From Porphyrobacter sp. GA68 (GTDB lineage Bacteria; Pseudomonadota; Alphaproteobacteria; Sphingomonadales; Sphingomonadaceae), in contig NZ_JAKQYJ010000001.1 in NCBI RefSeq assembly GCF_022605525.1, positions 1,411,501-1,475,500 on the forward strand: a stretch of 64,000 nt of DNA, in the 5' to 3' direction. How positions within the stretch are numbered: position 1 is the stretch's first letter; every line of letters begins with the position of its first letter. Shown one piece after another: positions 8,878 through 17,869 of the stretch. The translations under genes and the position numbers were made by a program. The notes beneath the pieces are model-generated. The model made no database searches. It was given only the letters and a program-made list of their open reading frames with translations, and was not told the origin of the DNA.

Positions 8878-9777
8878 GTGGATGACGTCGTTTCCGATAC
8901 GGAGCATCGCGGCCTGATGCTGCGCCTGCCGCAGCCGCTGCGTGATCTTGCGCTGCTTGCGAGATTCGATCGGCCGGTCGGATGGCAGTTGCTGTTCTGG
9001 CCGTGCGTATGGGGCGTGTGGCTGACCGGAAGCGGGTGGCAGCTCGGACTCCTCGCCTGGCTGCTGGTGGGCAGCATCGCCATGCGGGGGGCGGGATGCG
9101 TGTATAATGACATCGTGGATGCGCCCCTCGATGCGCAGGTTGCGCGCACCGCGTCACGGCCTGTCGCCGCCGGGCGGGTGAGCCGGAAGACGGCTTGGGT
9201 CTGGCTCGTCGCACTTTCGCTGATTGGCTTTCTCGTCCTGCTGCAGTTGCGGTGGCAGGCACAGGCGGTGGCGCTGGCCAGCCTGCTGCTGGTCGCGGCC
9301 TATCCGTTCATGAAGCGGATAACCTGGTGGCCGCAGCTCTGGCTGGGACTGGTTTTCGGCTGGGGGCTCCTGGTAGGGTGGATGCAGCTGCGCCTCGACA
9401 ATTGGGATGCGCTCGCCGCGGTATGGTTGGGGACCATCGCCTGGATCGTCGGCTACGACACGATCTATGCGCTGCAGGACCGCGAGGACGATGCGCTGGT
9501 GGGGGTCAGGTCGAGTGCGCTGCGTCTGGGCGAACGAGCGCGCAGCGGTATTGCCCTGTTCTATCTGTTGGCGATCGGACTGTGGGGCGCCGGGTTCTGG
9601 CTGTACCGGGAAGATCTGCTGGCGTTGCTGGCGCTTCTCCCGGCAGCGGTTCATCTGGGCTGGCAGGTCGCGACACTGGAAGTCTGCGATGCATCCAGCG
9701 CGCTGGACCGTTTCCGGGCGAACCGCTGGACCGGAGCGCTGATGGCTGCCGCCTGTTTCGTGGTCGGCAACGCCTGA
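8878..9777 (+). CDS. ubiA: 4-hydroxybenzoate octaprenyltransferase
   Basis: 299 residues from a GTG start; an internal ATG at 8917 is an alternative. This is an integral membrane prenyltransferase attaching the polyprenyl chain to 4-hydroxybenzoate in ubiquinone synthesis. The first Asp-rich motif NDIVD lies in GCVYNDIVDAPLDAQV, and the second in YDTIYALQDREDD. Several hydrophobic helices are spread through the chain (for example IGFLVLLQL and LLAIGLWGAGFWLY). It is divergent from rsmE. The polyprenyl donor could come from the diphosphate synthase encoded at 41.3 kb. Confidence 0.93.
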   Translation: MDDVVSDTEHRGLMLRLPQPLRDLALLARFDRPVGWQLLFWPCVWGVWLTGSGWQLGLLAWLLVGSIAMRGAGCVYNDIVDAPLDAQVARTASRPVAAGRVSRKTAWVWLVALSLIGFLVLLQLRWQAQAVALASLLLVAAYPFMKRITWWPQLWLGLVFGWGLLVGWMQLRLDNWDALAAVWLGTIAWIVGYDTIYALQDREDDALVGVRSSALRLGERARSGIALFYLLAIGLWGAGFWLYREDLLALLALLPAAVHLGWQVATLEVCDASSALDRFRANRWTGALMAAACFVVGNA

Positions 9778-9848
9778 CGGCTCGCCGCGCGTGCGGTTCG
9801 TTTCGCGGGTTGCGGCGGAACAGTGGGTGTGATGCGGGGTTGGTCTTA

Positions 9849-9863
9849 CATGCAACCTGCATG
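9849..9863. repeat. CATGCA-ACC-TGCATG inverted repeat next to a ribosome binding site
   Basis: Perfect 6+6 bp inverted repeat with a 3-nt centre, 9 nt upstream of the ATG at 9873. Its last G is shared with the GGAG Shine-Dalgarno. It could be a protein operator or a small RNA hairpin affecting initiation; the sequence alone cannot decide. Confidence 0.45.
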
Positions 9864-9872
9864 GAGATAATT

Positions 9873-10148
9873 ATGTCACTAAAAAGGCTTGTTTTTATTG
9901 CACCCTTGGCCCTTCTCTCAGTGCCGGCGGTGGCTGCCGATCGTCCTCCGACGGCGGCTGAGAACGCCCGAATCACACAGGCGCTTAACGCCGCCGGGTA
10001 CGAGCGGTGGGATAGCGTCGAGCTGGAACAGGATGACGGCCGCACCTATTGGGAAGTTGACGATGCGCGGCGCAGCGACGGCACTGTGTGGGACGTCAAG
10101 CTGGCACCGCAGACCTATGAGGTGATCCGGGCCAAGCGGGACGAGTGA
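9873..10148 (+). CDS. small secreted PepSY-like protein
   Basis: 91 residues with a Sec signal peptide (about 1-25, ending SVPAVAA). The mature part (ITQALNAAGYERWDSVELEQDDGRTYWEVDDARRSDG) looks like one PepSY-type beta/alpha unit: a short helix, then strands ending in TYEVIRAKRDE. PepSY domains are periplasmic, and many inhibit proteases or accompany sensor kinases; no function can be assigned here. The start ATG follows GGAG by a good distance, and a perfect 15-bp inverted repeat abuts that site. It is a single-gene unit closed by a shared hairpin with sixA. A second PepSY-like gene lies at 38312. Confidence 0.7.
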   Translation: MSLKRLVFIAPLALLSVPAVAADRPPTAAENARITQALNAAGYERWDSVELEQDDGRTYWEVDDARRSDGTVWDVKLAPQTYEVIRAKRDE

Positions 10149-10158
10149 TTGGATCAAT

Positions 10159-10186
10159 GTGAACCGGGCGAAGGTGCCCGGTTCAC
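10159..10186. terminator. bidirectional hairpin between convergent genes
   Basis: Perfect 11-bp stem (GTGAACCGGGC / GCCCGGTTCAC) with a 6-nt loop between the stops of the PepSY-like gene and sixA; the sixA stop codon lies inside the stem. There is no long T-run, so termination is inferred from the stem and convergent position. Confidence 0.6.
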
Positions 10187-10710
10187 TCTTCCGGCCCCAG
10201 CTCTGGGTCGAGATCGCGCGGGCGAGCGAAGTGGACCAGTTCGCCCGTACCGCTCTCTGCCATAGCCCATGTATCTATGGGCAGGGCGAGGATGGCGAAG
10301 CTGGCGGTGGGAAACTTTTCCTTTGCCGCATCGAACAGCGCGTTCTCGTTGGCGGGCGCCACCAGTTTGAGGATCAGGTCTTGCAGCCCCGGATTGTGAG
10401 CCACCAGCAGGACCGTGTCGATTGTGTCGGGCAGAAGCTGAAGCTGGTCCATCAGCGTCTCCGCCGACGCGAGATACAGCACCTCGTCGAAAGCGACCTG
10501 CGCATCGGGCAAAGCGTGCTCCACGGTTCGCCGAACGCGTTCGGCTGAACTGGCGCGGACAAGCTGCCACTGCGTTCCTTCTGCCGCGATGTGCCGCCCG
10601 ATCAGCCGTGCACCCCGCCGGCCACGTTCGTTCAGTCCCCGGTCGAAATCGCGCTTGTCGCTGTCCGACCAGTCGGATTTGGCGTGCCGCAGAAGACCAA
10701 TGCGTTTCAT
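10183..10710 (-). CDS. sixA: SixA-type phosphohistidine phosphatase
   Basis: 175 residues of the histidine phosphatase superfamily, with LRHAKSDWSDSDKRDFDRGL at residues 6-25 (nucleophile His8 and catalytic Arg) and the second His in VAHNPGLQDL. SixA proteins remove phosphate from phosphohistidine in phosphorelay or PTS-related proteins. The start overlaps the stop of the upstream DinG-family helicase by 4 nt (ATGA), so the two are translationally coupled. The physiological target is unknown; no phosphorelay His-transfer protein is adjacent. Confidence 0.87.
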   Translation of the reverse strand: MKRIGLLRHAKSDWSDSDKRDFDRGLNERGRRGARLIGRHIAAEGTQWQLVRASSAERVRRTVEHALPDAQVAFDEVLYLASAETLMDQLQLLPDTIDTVLLVAHNPGLQDLILKLVAPANENALFDAAKEKFPTASFAILALPIDTWAMAESGTGELVHFARPRDLDPELGPEE

Positions 10711-13451
10711 GAGCGCGCCTCATTGTCCCCAAAAGCGGCGGCCAGTTCCGCCCTGCCGCCTGATAGCCGCGCCAGCGCCTCTTGCAAGGTCACGCGCGCA
10801 ACCGGGGTGCCATCCGGAAAAGCGCTGAGCAGTCGTGAAGGAAAGGCAGCTGACAGAACGATAAAGTGCCCCCGGTCGTCAGCCCGGCGGATCAGGCGTC
10901 CGAACGCCTGCGCCAGCCGGGCGCGAATAATGCGATCGTCATAGACCTGCCCGCTCACCCCGCTGGCGGCCCGGCGCGCGCGGTGCAGGATCGTGGGGCG
11001 CGGCCACGGCACCTGTTCCAGCACCACGCATCTAAGGCTTTCACCCGGCACATCGACACCATCGCGCAGCGCGTCGGTGCCTAGCAGGGATGCGGCAGGG
11101 TCGTCCCGAAAGATGTCCGTCAGTGTCCCGGTATCGATCGGATCGACATGCTGCGCATAGAGCGGCAGCCCCTGCCGGGCCAGCCGATCCGCGATGCGGC
11201 CATGGACCGCCCGCAGACGGCGGATCGCGGTGAACAGCCCCAGTACACCTCCACCCGTTTCTTCCACTATGCGAGCCATCGCGCCAGCCAAGGCCGCCAA
11301 ATCTCCTCGTGCGATGTCGGTGACGATCAGCACCTCTGCATTTTCGGCATAGGCGAAGGGGCTGACGGTTTGCGTCAACCGCGGTTCGATCCCTGCATGC
11401 GGCGCGCCGCTGCGCGCCACCGCTTCGGCCCAGTCGGGTCCGGTGGGTGTGCGGTCGCACAAGGTCGCGCTGGTCAGCATCACTCCATGCGCCGGTTCGA
11501 GCACAACCTTGGCGAACGGCTTCATCGGGTCGAGCCAATGGCGATACAGCCCGACATCGAATTCGCGCCGGTCGTTGCGTTCAACCGCCAGCCAGTCGAC
11601 GAATGCCGGGTCCACCGGCCCACCCATCCGCGTGAGCAGGGCCACCCACGCGGCCAGCAGATCGATCCGCCAGCCCAGCGCATGCCGCGCCCCTTCCACG
11701 CGTGCCCGACCGGATGTATCCAGCCAGTCGGGCGCATCGGTCAGGACCGCTTCCAGCCGGATGGAGAGCTGCGCCAGCGGACGCCGCACCAACTCCAGCG
11801 CTTCTGCCGCGTCATTGGCGGCATCGATCAGCGTTCCGGGCAATTGCGCAGCTTCCGTTTCGATGCCGTAGCCTGCTTCCGCCCCGCCGCTTGCGTCGCG
11901 GGCGTAGGCGAGGGCGCGCACCTCGGCGAGCAGACGCTCGATCGGCCCGCCCGGCTGCTGCTGTGCCACCCGTTCCAGCCAGCCATCCGTCGGCAGCAGT
12001 GCGGCTGCGTCCACGGCGGCGGCAATCGCATTTGCGCCGGCCTCGTCATAGCTGGCGATATCCGCCAGCCGCGCCGCCAGCCCGCGCCTGCGGCCCCTGC
12101 TCCCGCGTTCCGGACCGATGACCCACCGGCGCAGTTCGATGGCTTCCTGCCCGGTCAGGGCTGCACTGAAGGTCGCGTCGGCGGCGTCGAAGACATGGTG
12201 CCCTTCGTCGAAGATTATGCGGGTCGGGCGGGTCTGCGCATCGCGGGCACGCGCGGCGTTGATCATGACCAAGGCGTGGTTGCCGATGACGAGATCGGCC
12301 TGGGCCGCTGCACGCGCGCTGCGTTCAATGAAGCATTTGCGGTAATGCGGGCAGCCGGCATAGATGCACTCCCCCCGCTGGTCCGTCAGGGCGGCGATGC
12401 CGCGGCGGCGGAACAGGGTGCCAAGCCAGCCGGGCAAGTCGCCGCCCACCATGTCGCCATCGCGCGTGAACGCCGCCCAGCGCGCCACCAGCTGCGCCAG
12501 CACCGCCGGCCGGCCGCTGAAACCGCCTTGCAGCGCGTCCTCCAGGTTGAGGAGGCAGAGGTAGTTTTCCCGCCCCTTGCGCACCACCACGGGTGCGCTG
12601 CCGTCTGCGCGTCGTTCGGGCCATGCGCGCGCCGCCTCTTGCCGCAACTGCCGCTGCAGGTTCTTGGTAAAGGTGGATACCCACACGGTGCCGCGGGTGC
12701 GCTGCGCCCACAGGGCGGCGGGCGCGAGATAGCCCAGCGTCTTGCCGATACCCGTGCCCGCCTGCGCCAGCAGCATGTGCGGCTTCCTGTGGCGGTCGCG
12801 CGGCGCGAACATGGCGACCGCGTCACGGGTATACTGGTGCTGTCCTTCGCGCCGTTCCGCACCCTCTCCGGTCAGGCGGGCAAGATGCGCCGCCGCTTCT
12901 TCCTCCTCGATCAGCACGGTGCGCGGCTGCGCGCGTTCAGGCGTCTCCTCCCATTCCGGCAGCCGCGCGAACAGCCAGCGTTCGGCCCGCTCCGGCCTGC
13001 GGATGACCGGCGCCAGGATGTTCGCCCACGGCCAGCGAAGGCGGATAAGTGCCTGCAGGCTGCTCCAGGCTCCTTCCCGCTGCGGCCAGTCGTCGGCGCG
13101 GCACTGTTCGATCAGGACCGCGGCCGCCTGCTGCAACAGCAACGGTGCGTCCGCTTCGGCACCGGGTTCGGGCAGGCCCGTCGCATGGGCGATGCCCTTG
13201 ACCGTCGGGACGCAGAACTGGGCCGGGCGTACAAAGGCAAACAGTTCGAGCAGGTCGAGACCGGACAGCTCCGGATATCCAAGGCGGGTGGCCGCAAGCT
13301 GCGCGTTTACCAGCAGGTGCGGCGTGTCGGCCGCGGCATTCAGCGCTTCGCCCCGCGCGACCTCGCGGGTTTGCCCCGCCTGGCGCAACCATGTCCCGGC
13401 ATGGCTGGCGTGGAGGGCAGGAAGGGCGAGGGCGGCGACCACCCGCGCCAC
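10707..13451 (-). CDS. DinG/XPD-family ATP-dependent DNA helicase with Fe-S cluster
   Basis: 914 residues, superfamily 2 helicase of the DinG/Rad3 type. An N-terminal non-helicase region (about 1-200) is followed by Walker A GTGIGKT (232-238). Four cysteines arranged as in the XPD/DinG 4Fe-4S domain follow (Cys299, Cys362, Cys367, Cys373), then a DEGH box (415-418) in place of DEAH. Helicase domain 2 carries DALRDGVDVPGE and the late QAFGRLIRRADDRG motif VI. These enzymes unwind 5'-tailed DNA or R-loops. The start is GTG 13451; no in-frame ATG lies close upstream. It is coupled to sixA and preceded by a small membrane-protein gene 40 bp away. Confidence 0.9.
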   Translation of the reverse strand: MARVVAALALPALHASHAGTWLRQAGQTREVARGEALNAAADTPHLLVNAQLAATRLGYPELSGLDLLELFAFVRPAQFCVPTVKGIAHATGLPEPGAEADAPLLLQQAAAVLIEQCRADDWPQREGAWSSLQALIRLRWPWANILAPVIRRPERAERWLFARLPEWEETPERAQPRTVLIEEEEAAAHLARLTGEGAERREGQHQYTRDAVAMFAPRDRHRKPHMLLAQAGTGIGKTLGYLAPAALWAQRTRGTVWVSTFTKNLQRQLRQEAARAWPERRADGSAPVVVRKGRENYLCLLNLEDALQGGFSGRPAVLAQLVARWAAFTRDGDMVGGDLPGWLGTLFRRRGIAALTDQRGECIYAGCPHYRKCFIERSARAAAQADLVIGNHALVMINAARARDAQTRPTRIIFDEGHHVFDAADATFSAALTGQEAIELRRWVIGPERGSRGRRRGLAARLADIASYDEAGANAIAAAVDAAALLPTDGWLERVAQQQPGGPIERLLAEVRALAYARDASGGAEAGYGIETEAAQLPGTLIDAANDAAEALELVRRPLAQLSIRLEAVLTDAPDWLDTSGRARVEGARHALGWRIDLLAAWVALLTRMGGPVDPAFVDWLAVERNDRREFDVGLYRHWLDPMKPFAKVVLEPAHGVMLTSATLCDRTPTGPDWAEAVARSGAPHAGIEPRLTQTVSPFAYAENAEVLIVTDIARGDLAALAGAMARIVEETGGGVLGLFTAIRRLRAVHGRIADRLARQGLPLYAQHVDPIDTGTLTDIFRDDPAASLLGTDALRDGVDVPGESLRCVVLEQVPWPRPTILHRARRAASGVSGQVYDDRIIRARLAQAFGRLIRRADDRGHFIVLSAAFPSRLLSAFPDGTPVARVTLQEALARLSGGRAELAAAFGDNEARS

Positions 13452-13491
13452 ATGGGCGGGCCGGAGCGAAAGGGCAACGGCCCGGCGGCGC

Positions 13492-13710
13492 TTATTCCTC
13501 GCGAATGGTCGTGGTGGTGCGCGTGATCTGCTCTTCCCCGCTGGGGCCCGGCCGCCTGGTGTGCGTCACGGTGCTCATCAAGCCGATCCCGAGCAGAATG
13601 ACGGCGCCGATCCCGATCCAGAGCATCGGCACGCCCAGGCTCATCGCGCCATAGCCAAGGCCGGCGACAACCAGAACGAAGCCGAGGAAATAGACTACGG
13701 AAGTATTCAT
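13492..13710 (-). CDS. small two-helix inner-membrane protein
   Basis: 72 residues with two hydrophobic helices (VVYFLGFVLVVAGLGYGAMS and VPMLWIGIGAVILLGIGLM) and a polar C-terminal tail ending TRTTTTIREE. Not recognised as a named family. Initiation at ATG 13710 is preferred to GTG 13722, which has no room for a ribosome binding site. It lies directly upstream of the helicase-sixA pair on the same strand and may head that transcript. The 179 bp between it and lysK must hold both divergent promoters. Confidence 0.65.
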   Translation of the reverse strand: MNTSVVYFLGFVLVVAGLGYGAMSLGVPMLWIGIGAVILLGIGLMSTVTHTRRPGPSGEEQITRTTTTIREE

Positions 13711-13889
13711 AACCCTTGTCACCCTTGTTGAACCGTTCCTTCCCGCCGCTGACGCGGCGGCAGGACTGGTCGCAGCAGCCAGTGTTTAAGCGCATGCCTA
13801 GGTCGATAATGTGAAGATGACGTAAACCCGCGCATTCCGCCTGCCTTCCGGCTTGCCACATCGGCAATGTTGCGCGAGACGCGCTTGCC

Positions 13890-15524
13890 ATGACCGATGA
13901 ACTGATTGCCGCCGCCCGCGTTTCCAAAGCCTGGCCGTTCGAGGAAGCGCGCAAGGTCTTGCGCCGCTATCCGGACGGGCGGAAAGCGGATGGGCAACCG
14001 GTCCTGTTCGAAACCGGGTACGGACCATCCGGCCTGCCGCACATCGGCACGTTCCAGGAAGTGCTGCGGACCACGCTGGTGCGCCGGGCTTTCGAAAGCC
14101 TGATCGGCGCCCGACCAGAGGATGGCAGAACGCGCCTGGTTGCCTTCTCCGACGATCTGGATGGCCTGCGCAAGGTGCCGGACAACGTGCCGCAGCAGGA
14201 CATGCTGACCCGCCACCTGGGCCAGCCGCTCAGCCGGATCCCCGATCCTTTCGACGCGGGGCATGGCAGCTTTGCAGGGCACAACAATGCGATGCTGCGC
14301 CAGTTTCTGGACCGGTTCGGCTTTGATTACGAGTTCGTGTCGGCCACGCAGCAGTACGAGAGCGGAACGTTCGATGCGGCGCTGCGGCAGGTGCTGCGCC
14401 GCTGGGACGCGATCATGGACATCATGCTGCCGACCCTGCGCGAAGAGCGCAGGCAGACCTATGCCCCGGTCTTGCCGGTCTCGCCAACCACGGGCCGCGT
14501 GTTGCAGGTCCCGGTGGAGGTGGTGGACGCCGAAGCCGGCCTGATCCGCTTCACCGACGAGAACGGCAGCGTGGTCGAGCAATCGGCGCTGGGGGGCATG
14601 GCCAAATGCCAGTGGAAGGTCGACTGGGCCATGCGCTGGGTTGCGCTGGGCGTCGATTACGAGATGTATGGCAAGGACCTGACCGACAGCGGGGTGCAAT
14701 CCGGCCGGATTGCCGAGGCGCTGGGCGGACGCAAGCCCGATGGGCTGATTTACGAATTGTTCCTCGACCAGAATGGGGAAAAGATTTCCAAGTCGAAGGG
14801 CAATGGCCTCACCATCGAAGAATGGCTGACCTATGGCAGCGAAGAGTCGCTTGGCTATTACATCTTCCCCAATCCGAAGTCGGCCAAGCAACTGCATGCC
14901 GGCGTGATCCCCCGCGCGGTGGACGACTACTGGCAGTCGCGTGCGTTGCTGAGCGAACAGCCGCTGGACAAGCAGCTGGGCAATCCGGTGTGGCACCTTG
15001 CCCGCGCGAACGGCGGATGGAGCGGTGCGGAGGCGCCGGGGGCGGGGGACACCTTGCCTGTGACCTATGCGTTGCTGCTGAACCTGGTGGGCGTGCTGGG
15101 CGCGGGTGCTGCGCCTGACGCGGTCTGGTCCTACCTGCGCAGCTACGTGCCCGACGCTGGCGCAGCCACCCACCCGGCGCTGGCCAGCCTGGTGGAACGG
15201 GCGGTGTCCTTCAACCGCGACTTCGTTGCGCCAACGCTGCGCAAGCGCGCGCCCACAGCCAGTGAGGCGCAAGCGCTACGCGCGCTGGACAAAGTGCTGG
15301 CCGCGGCGGAACCCGGCGTTTCCGCCGAGGAGCTGCAGACGCAGATCTATGAAATCGGCAAGCGGGAGGAATACGGCTTTTCCTCCCTGCGCGACTGGTT
15401 TCGCGCCCTTTACGAAACCCTGCTGGGTTCCGCCCAGGGGCCGCGGATGGGCAGCTTCATAGCGCTCTATGGAGTGGAGAACTCGCGCGCGCTGATCGCG
15501 GAGGCACTGACACGGGTAGATTGA
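13890..15524 (+). CDS. lysK: class I lysyl-tRNA synthetase
   Basis: 544 residues. The class I signature GPSGLPHIG (45-53, HIGH equivalent) and KISKS (from residue 298) identify the class I LysRS. This form is common in alphaproteobacteria and archaea and replaces the class II enzyme of most bacteria. It charges tRNA-Lys in the cytosol. The C-terminal part carries the helix-bundle anticodon-binding region. The stop directly abuts the stop of the convergent oxygenase, forming TGATCA, so there is no room for an intergenic terminator. Confidence 0.95.
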   Translation: MTDELIAAARVSKAWPFEEARKVLRRYPDGRKADGQPVLFETGYGPSGLPHIGTFQEVLRTTLVRRAFESLIGARPEDGRTRLVAFSDDLDGLRKVPDNVPQQDMLTRHLGQPLSRIPDPFDAGHGSFAGHNNAMLRQFLDRFGFDYEFVSATQQYESGTFDAALRQVLRRWDAIMDIMLPTLREERRQTYAPVLPVSPTTGRVLQVPVEVVDAEAGLIRFTDENGSVVEQSALGGMAKCQWKVDWAMRWVALGVDYEMYGKDLTDSGVQSGRIAEALGGRKPDGLIYELFLDQNGEKISKSKGNGLTIEEWLTYGSEESLGYYIFPNPKSAKQLHAGVIPRAVDDYWQSRALLSEQPLDKQLGNPVWHLARANGGWSGAEAPGAGDTLPVTYALLLNLVGVLGAGAAPDAVWSYLRSYVPDAGAATHPALASLVERAVSFNRDFVAPTLRKRAPTASEAQALRALDKVLAAAEPGVSAEELQTQIYEIGKREEYGFSSLRDWFRALYETLLGSAQGPRMGSFIALYGVENSRALIAEALTRVD

Positions 15525-16193
15525 TCAGGTCCAGCGGCGTGTGCGATACCATTTGGTCAGGACGTATTTCACGCCGCGCGTGACCGGCGTACCGGCGTGC
15601 AATGTGGCCTCGTTGGGTGTGCCATCGGGCGCGGCGTTGTTCCACACCAGCAGCGCGCCGGGCTTGGGCGCGATCGACAGACCCAGCACGGGAAAATCGG
15701 TCTCGCCACCTTCTTCCACTTCATTGAGAAAGGCCATCGCTGTCCAGCTGCGTTGCCCACCCCGGTCGCGTTCCAGCGGCCAATATGGCTGATCGGGGTG
15801 AAACCAGTCGTTGTGCGGCTTGAACTCCTGTCCGGGCTGATACCGTTGCCCCTGAACGGTTTCCCCGAACGCCGGATCAATCCCCAGCAGATCGTCCATC
15901 CGCCGGGATACGGCCTTCACCAGCGGATCTGCCGGGTCGAAGTCTCCCGATGACGATGTGCGGAACGTCTTGGCGTACTCCATGTCGTGGAGCGCGCTGG
16001 GACGGGCGCACGCGTCGGTCAGATCGATAAAGCGCGCACATTCGGCTTGCGTCAGAAAATCGCCGATTGCGAACAGTTCCGCCCGGTCCGTCTCCACGGC
16101 ATAGGCGGACGGGTTGGCCGCCAGACGTTGCCGCACACTCGCGCCCAGGCGTTTGAGCGCCGCCTGATCGGGAATGTTACTGACGTCCGGCAT
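15525..16193 (-). CDS. prolyl 4-hydroxylase-type 2OG-Fe(II) oxygenase
   Basis: 222 residues with a C-terminal P4Hc-type double-stranded beta-helix. The iron ligands are His127 and Asp129 (FKPHNDWF) and His199 (ATLHAGTPV), with Lys209 (VKYVLTKWY) as the expected 2-oxoglutarate carboxylate binder. RTSSSGDF and NEVEEGGETDFP are the usual accompanying segments. All four key residues are present, so an active dioxygenase is likely. The substrate, protein proline or other, cannot be told. The gene stands alone and converges on lysK. Confidence 0.85.
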   Translation of the reverse strand: MPDVSNIPDQAALKRLGASVRQRLAANPSAYAVETDRAELFAIGDFLTQAECARFIDLTDACARPSALHDMEYAKTFRTSSSGDFDPADPLVKAVSRRMDDLLGIDPAFGETVQGQRYQPGQEFKPHNDWFHPDQPYWPLERDRGGQRSWTAMAFLNEVEEGGETDFPVLGLSIAPKPGALLVWNNAAPDGTPNEATLHAGTPVTRGVKYVLTKWYRTRRWT

Positions 16194-16264
16194 GTCGCCG
16201 GATTAGCGGGCACTTGCCGGGTCGGGCAAGATCCTGCATCTTTTGGAGCAGAGGGAGGGTGGTC

Positions 16265-16813
16265 ATGTCCGCAGCCCAGATCCGCTATTCCAACGTCGCC
16301 GTTATCCTGCACTGGCTGATTGCCGCGCTTGTCCTGTGGAACGTTGGCGTGGTGTTCCTGACGGGAGAAGAGGTGCCGCCCGCCTTGATGGAGAGCCACA
16401 AGGCTGCCGGCATCACGGTGCTGGCGCTGTCGCTGGTGCGTGTCGGCTGGCGGCTGACGCATCGCTGGCCGCCCCTGTCGGATCATCTTGCCGGCTGGGA
16501 AAAGGCGCTGGCGCGGACCACCCACGTGCTGTTCTACCTCCTGCTTTTCGTGGTGCCGCTCGCCGGGTGGATCATGGTGTCGGCCGGGCGCGGCGATCCG
16601 GTGAGCTGGTTCGGCCTGTTCGACATTCCGGCACTTCCCGTGGCGCGCAGCCGGGAAACCGCCGGGCTGTTCTACGAGGTGCACGAATACGCCGCCTTTT
16701 TCATGATCGGCCTGCTGATCCTGCACATCGGCGGCGCGCTGAAGCACAGCTTTATCGATCGTGCCCCCGGCCTGTCGCGGATGTGGTTCGGCAACGCCCC
16801 GCCACGCGGCTGA
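16265..16813 (+). CDS. cytochrome b561
   Basis: 182 residues with four membrane helices and candidate haem-ligand histidines His16, His45, His140 and His154, placed as in bacterial CybB-type cytochrome b561. These proteins pass electrons between quinol and other acceptors in the inner membrane. ATG 16265 is preceded by a GGGAGGG-type site and gives the family's usual length. It is convergent with the RcnB-like gene, 19 bp away. The physiological partner is unknown. Confidence 0.88.
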   Translation: MSAAQIRYSNVAVILHWLIAALVLWNVGVVFLTGEEVPPALMESHKAAGITVLALSLVRVGWRLTHRWPPLSDHLAGWEKALARTTHVLFYLLLFVVPLAGWIMVSAGRGDPVSWFGLFDIPALPVARSRETAGLFYEVHEYAAFFMIGLLILHIGGALKHSFIDRAPGLSRMWFGNAPPRG

Positions 16814-16832
16814 GCGTTGCCGTTACCTGCAC

Positions 16833-17738
16833 CTACCAGAAGAAGTCATGGATGACGTCCACCACCTGGCCGGAGTAGATGTCCACCAGCAGCACGTCAT
16901 CGTAATAACGAACCCAGCGATAGGGGCCGTACACGGCGGGCAGGCGATAACGCCAGGGATCGTTGATCCAGTACCGGTTGCTGTAGAATGATTGGCTTAG
17001 GCGCAATCCGATGCCGGGCCGCCGGTACTGATAACCGCGGTACGGCGCGTAGTACCGGTCCAGCTGGAACAGGCCGCGATTGGCCGCGCGCCACCTGAAC
17101 CAATCGTAACGCCGGTCGCTGCGCCAGCCATTCCGGTCCCAGCCGCGGCCATTGTCCCACCGGTTGTCTCGCCACTGATCATCCCGCCTCCAGGCATCGC
17201 GCGACCGTTCCGCACGCTGCTGCCGGTCGCGCCAGTATTCGTTGCCTTCTCCGGTGCGGCGGTCGATGCCGCCCTGCCTCAGGCGGCGGTCGATTTCCGC
17301 CTGCTGGCGCTCGACACCGCCACTGCCGCGATCGGATCTCCAATCGTCCTGCCGGGCGCGCTGCTGGTCGCGGTAGGTGCGGTTGCGTTCCTGCTGGACA
17401 TAGGGCGCGTCACGCGTGGCCGCACGCTCCCTGATGCGCTGCTCGATCTCGGCGCGCGGCCGATCTGCGCCGCGGCCATCCTCCACTCTTCGATCCTGTC
17501 GTTGCTCGCGACGCTCCTGCCGCACCTGCGGCGCGCGCTGCGGACGCTCGGCGCGCTGGCGCAGACCATCGGACGACTTTCCGCGCCGCGAGGGCGCATC
17601 GCCACGCTGCGCAAAGCTGCCCGGCTCCATGATCTCGGGCGCAGGCTGCACTTGCGCGAGGGCAGGACCGGCAGCCAGGAAACCGCAGGCAAGCAGGACC
17701 GTTGAGGCGCTGGCTTTCAGAAACGATCGCATTTCCAT
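16833..17738 (-). CDS. RcnB-like periplasmic protein with Arg-rich low-complexity middle
   Basis: 301 residues. A Sec signal (about 1-27, ending AAGPALAQ) is followed by about 190 residues dominated by Arg, Asp, Gln and Glu (RQERREQRQDRR-type runs). The last 50 residues match the RcnB C-terminal pattern (PWRYRLP, YRWVRYYDDVLLVDIYSGQVVDVIHDFFW split by linkers). RcnB of E. coli is a periplasmic nickel/cobalt homeostasis protein, but the domain is widespread and metal function is not established for this subclass. ATG 17738 has AAGGAA 6 nt upstream and is preferred to ATG 17753. Confidence 0.75.
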   Translation of the reverse strand: MEMRSFLKASASTVLLACGFLAAGPALAQVQPAPEIMEPGSFAQRGDAPSRRGKSSDGLRQRAERPQRAPQVRQERREQRQDRRVEDGRGADRPRAEIEQRIRERAATRDAPYVQQERNRTYRDQQRARQDDWRSDRGSGGVERQQAEIDRRLRQGGIDRRTGEGNEYWRDRQQRAERSRDAWRRDDQWRDNRWDNGRGWDRNGWRSDRRYDWFRWRAANRGLFQLDRYYAPYRGYQYRRPGIGLRLSQSFYSNRYWINDPWRYRLPAVYGPYRWVRYYDDVLLVDIYSGQVVDVIHDFFW

Positions 17739-17869
17739 ATGCAATTCCTTCATTGGCGGCTTCCGCACCTTGCCAGCCAGGGTTGACGATGACCTGTGGC
17801 TAGACTGCGGCTGATGACTTCGCACTGAACCGGGCAGCAGGTCTGCTGTTCATATTAAAGGTTGTTTGT

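Noticed and set aside
11148-13526. 792-codon plus-strand open frame
   Set aside because: Antisense to the Fe-S helicase, which has all helicase motifs; composition is that of a GC-skew shadow.
13719-15272. 517-codon minus-strand open frame
   Set aside because: Antisense to lysK with no recognisable domain.
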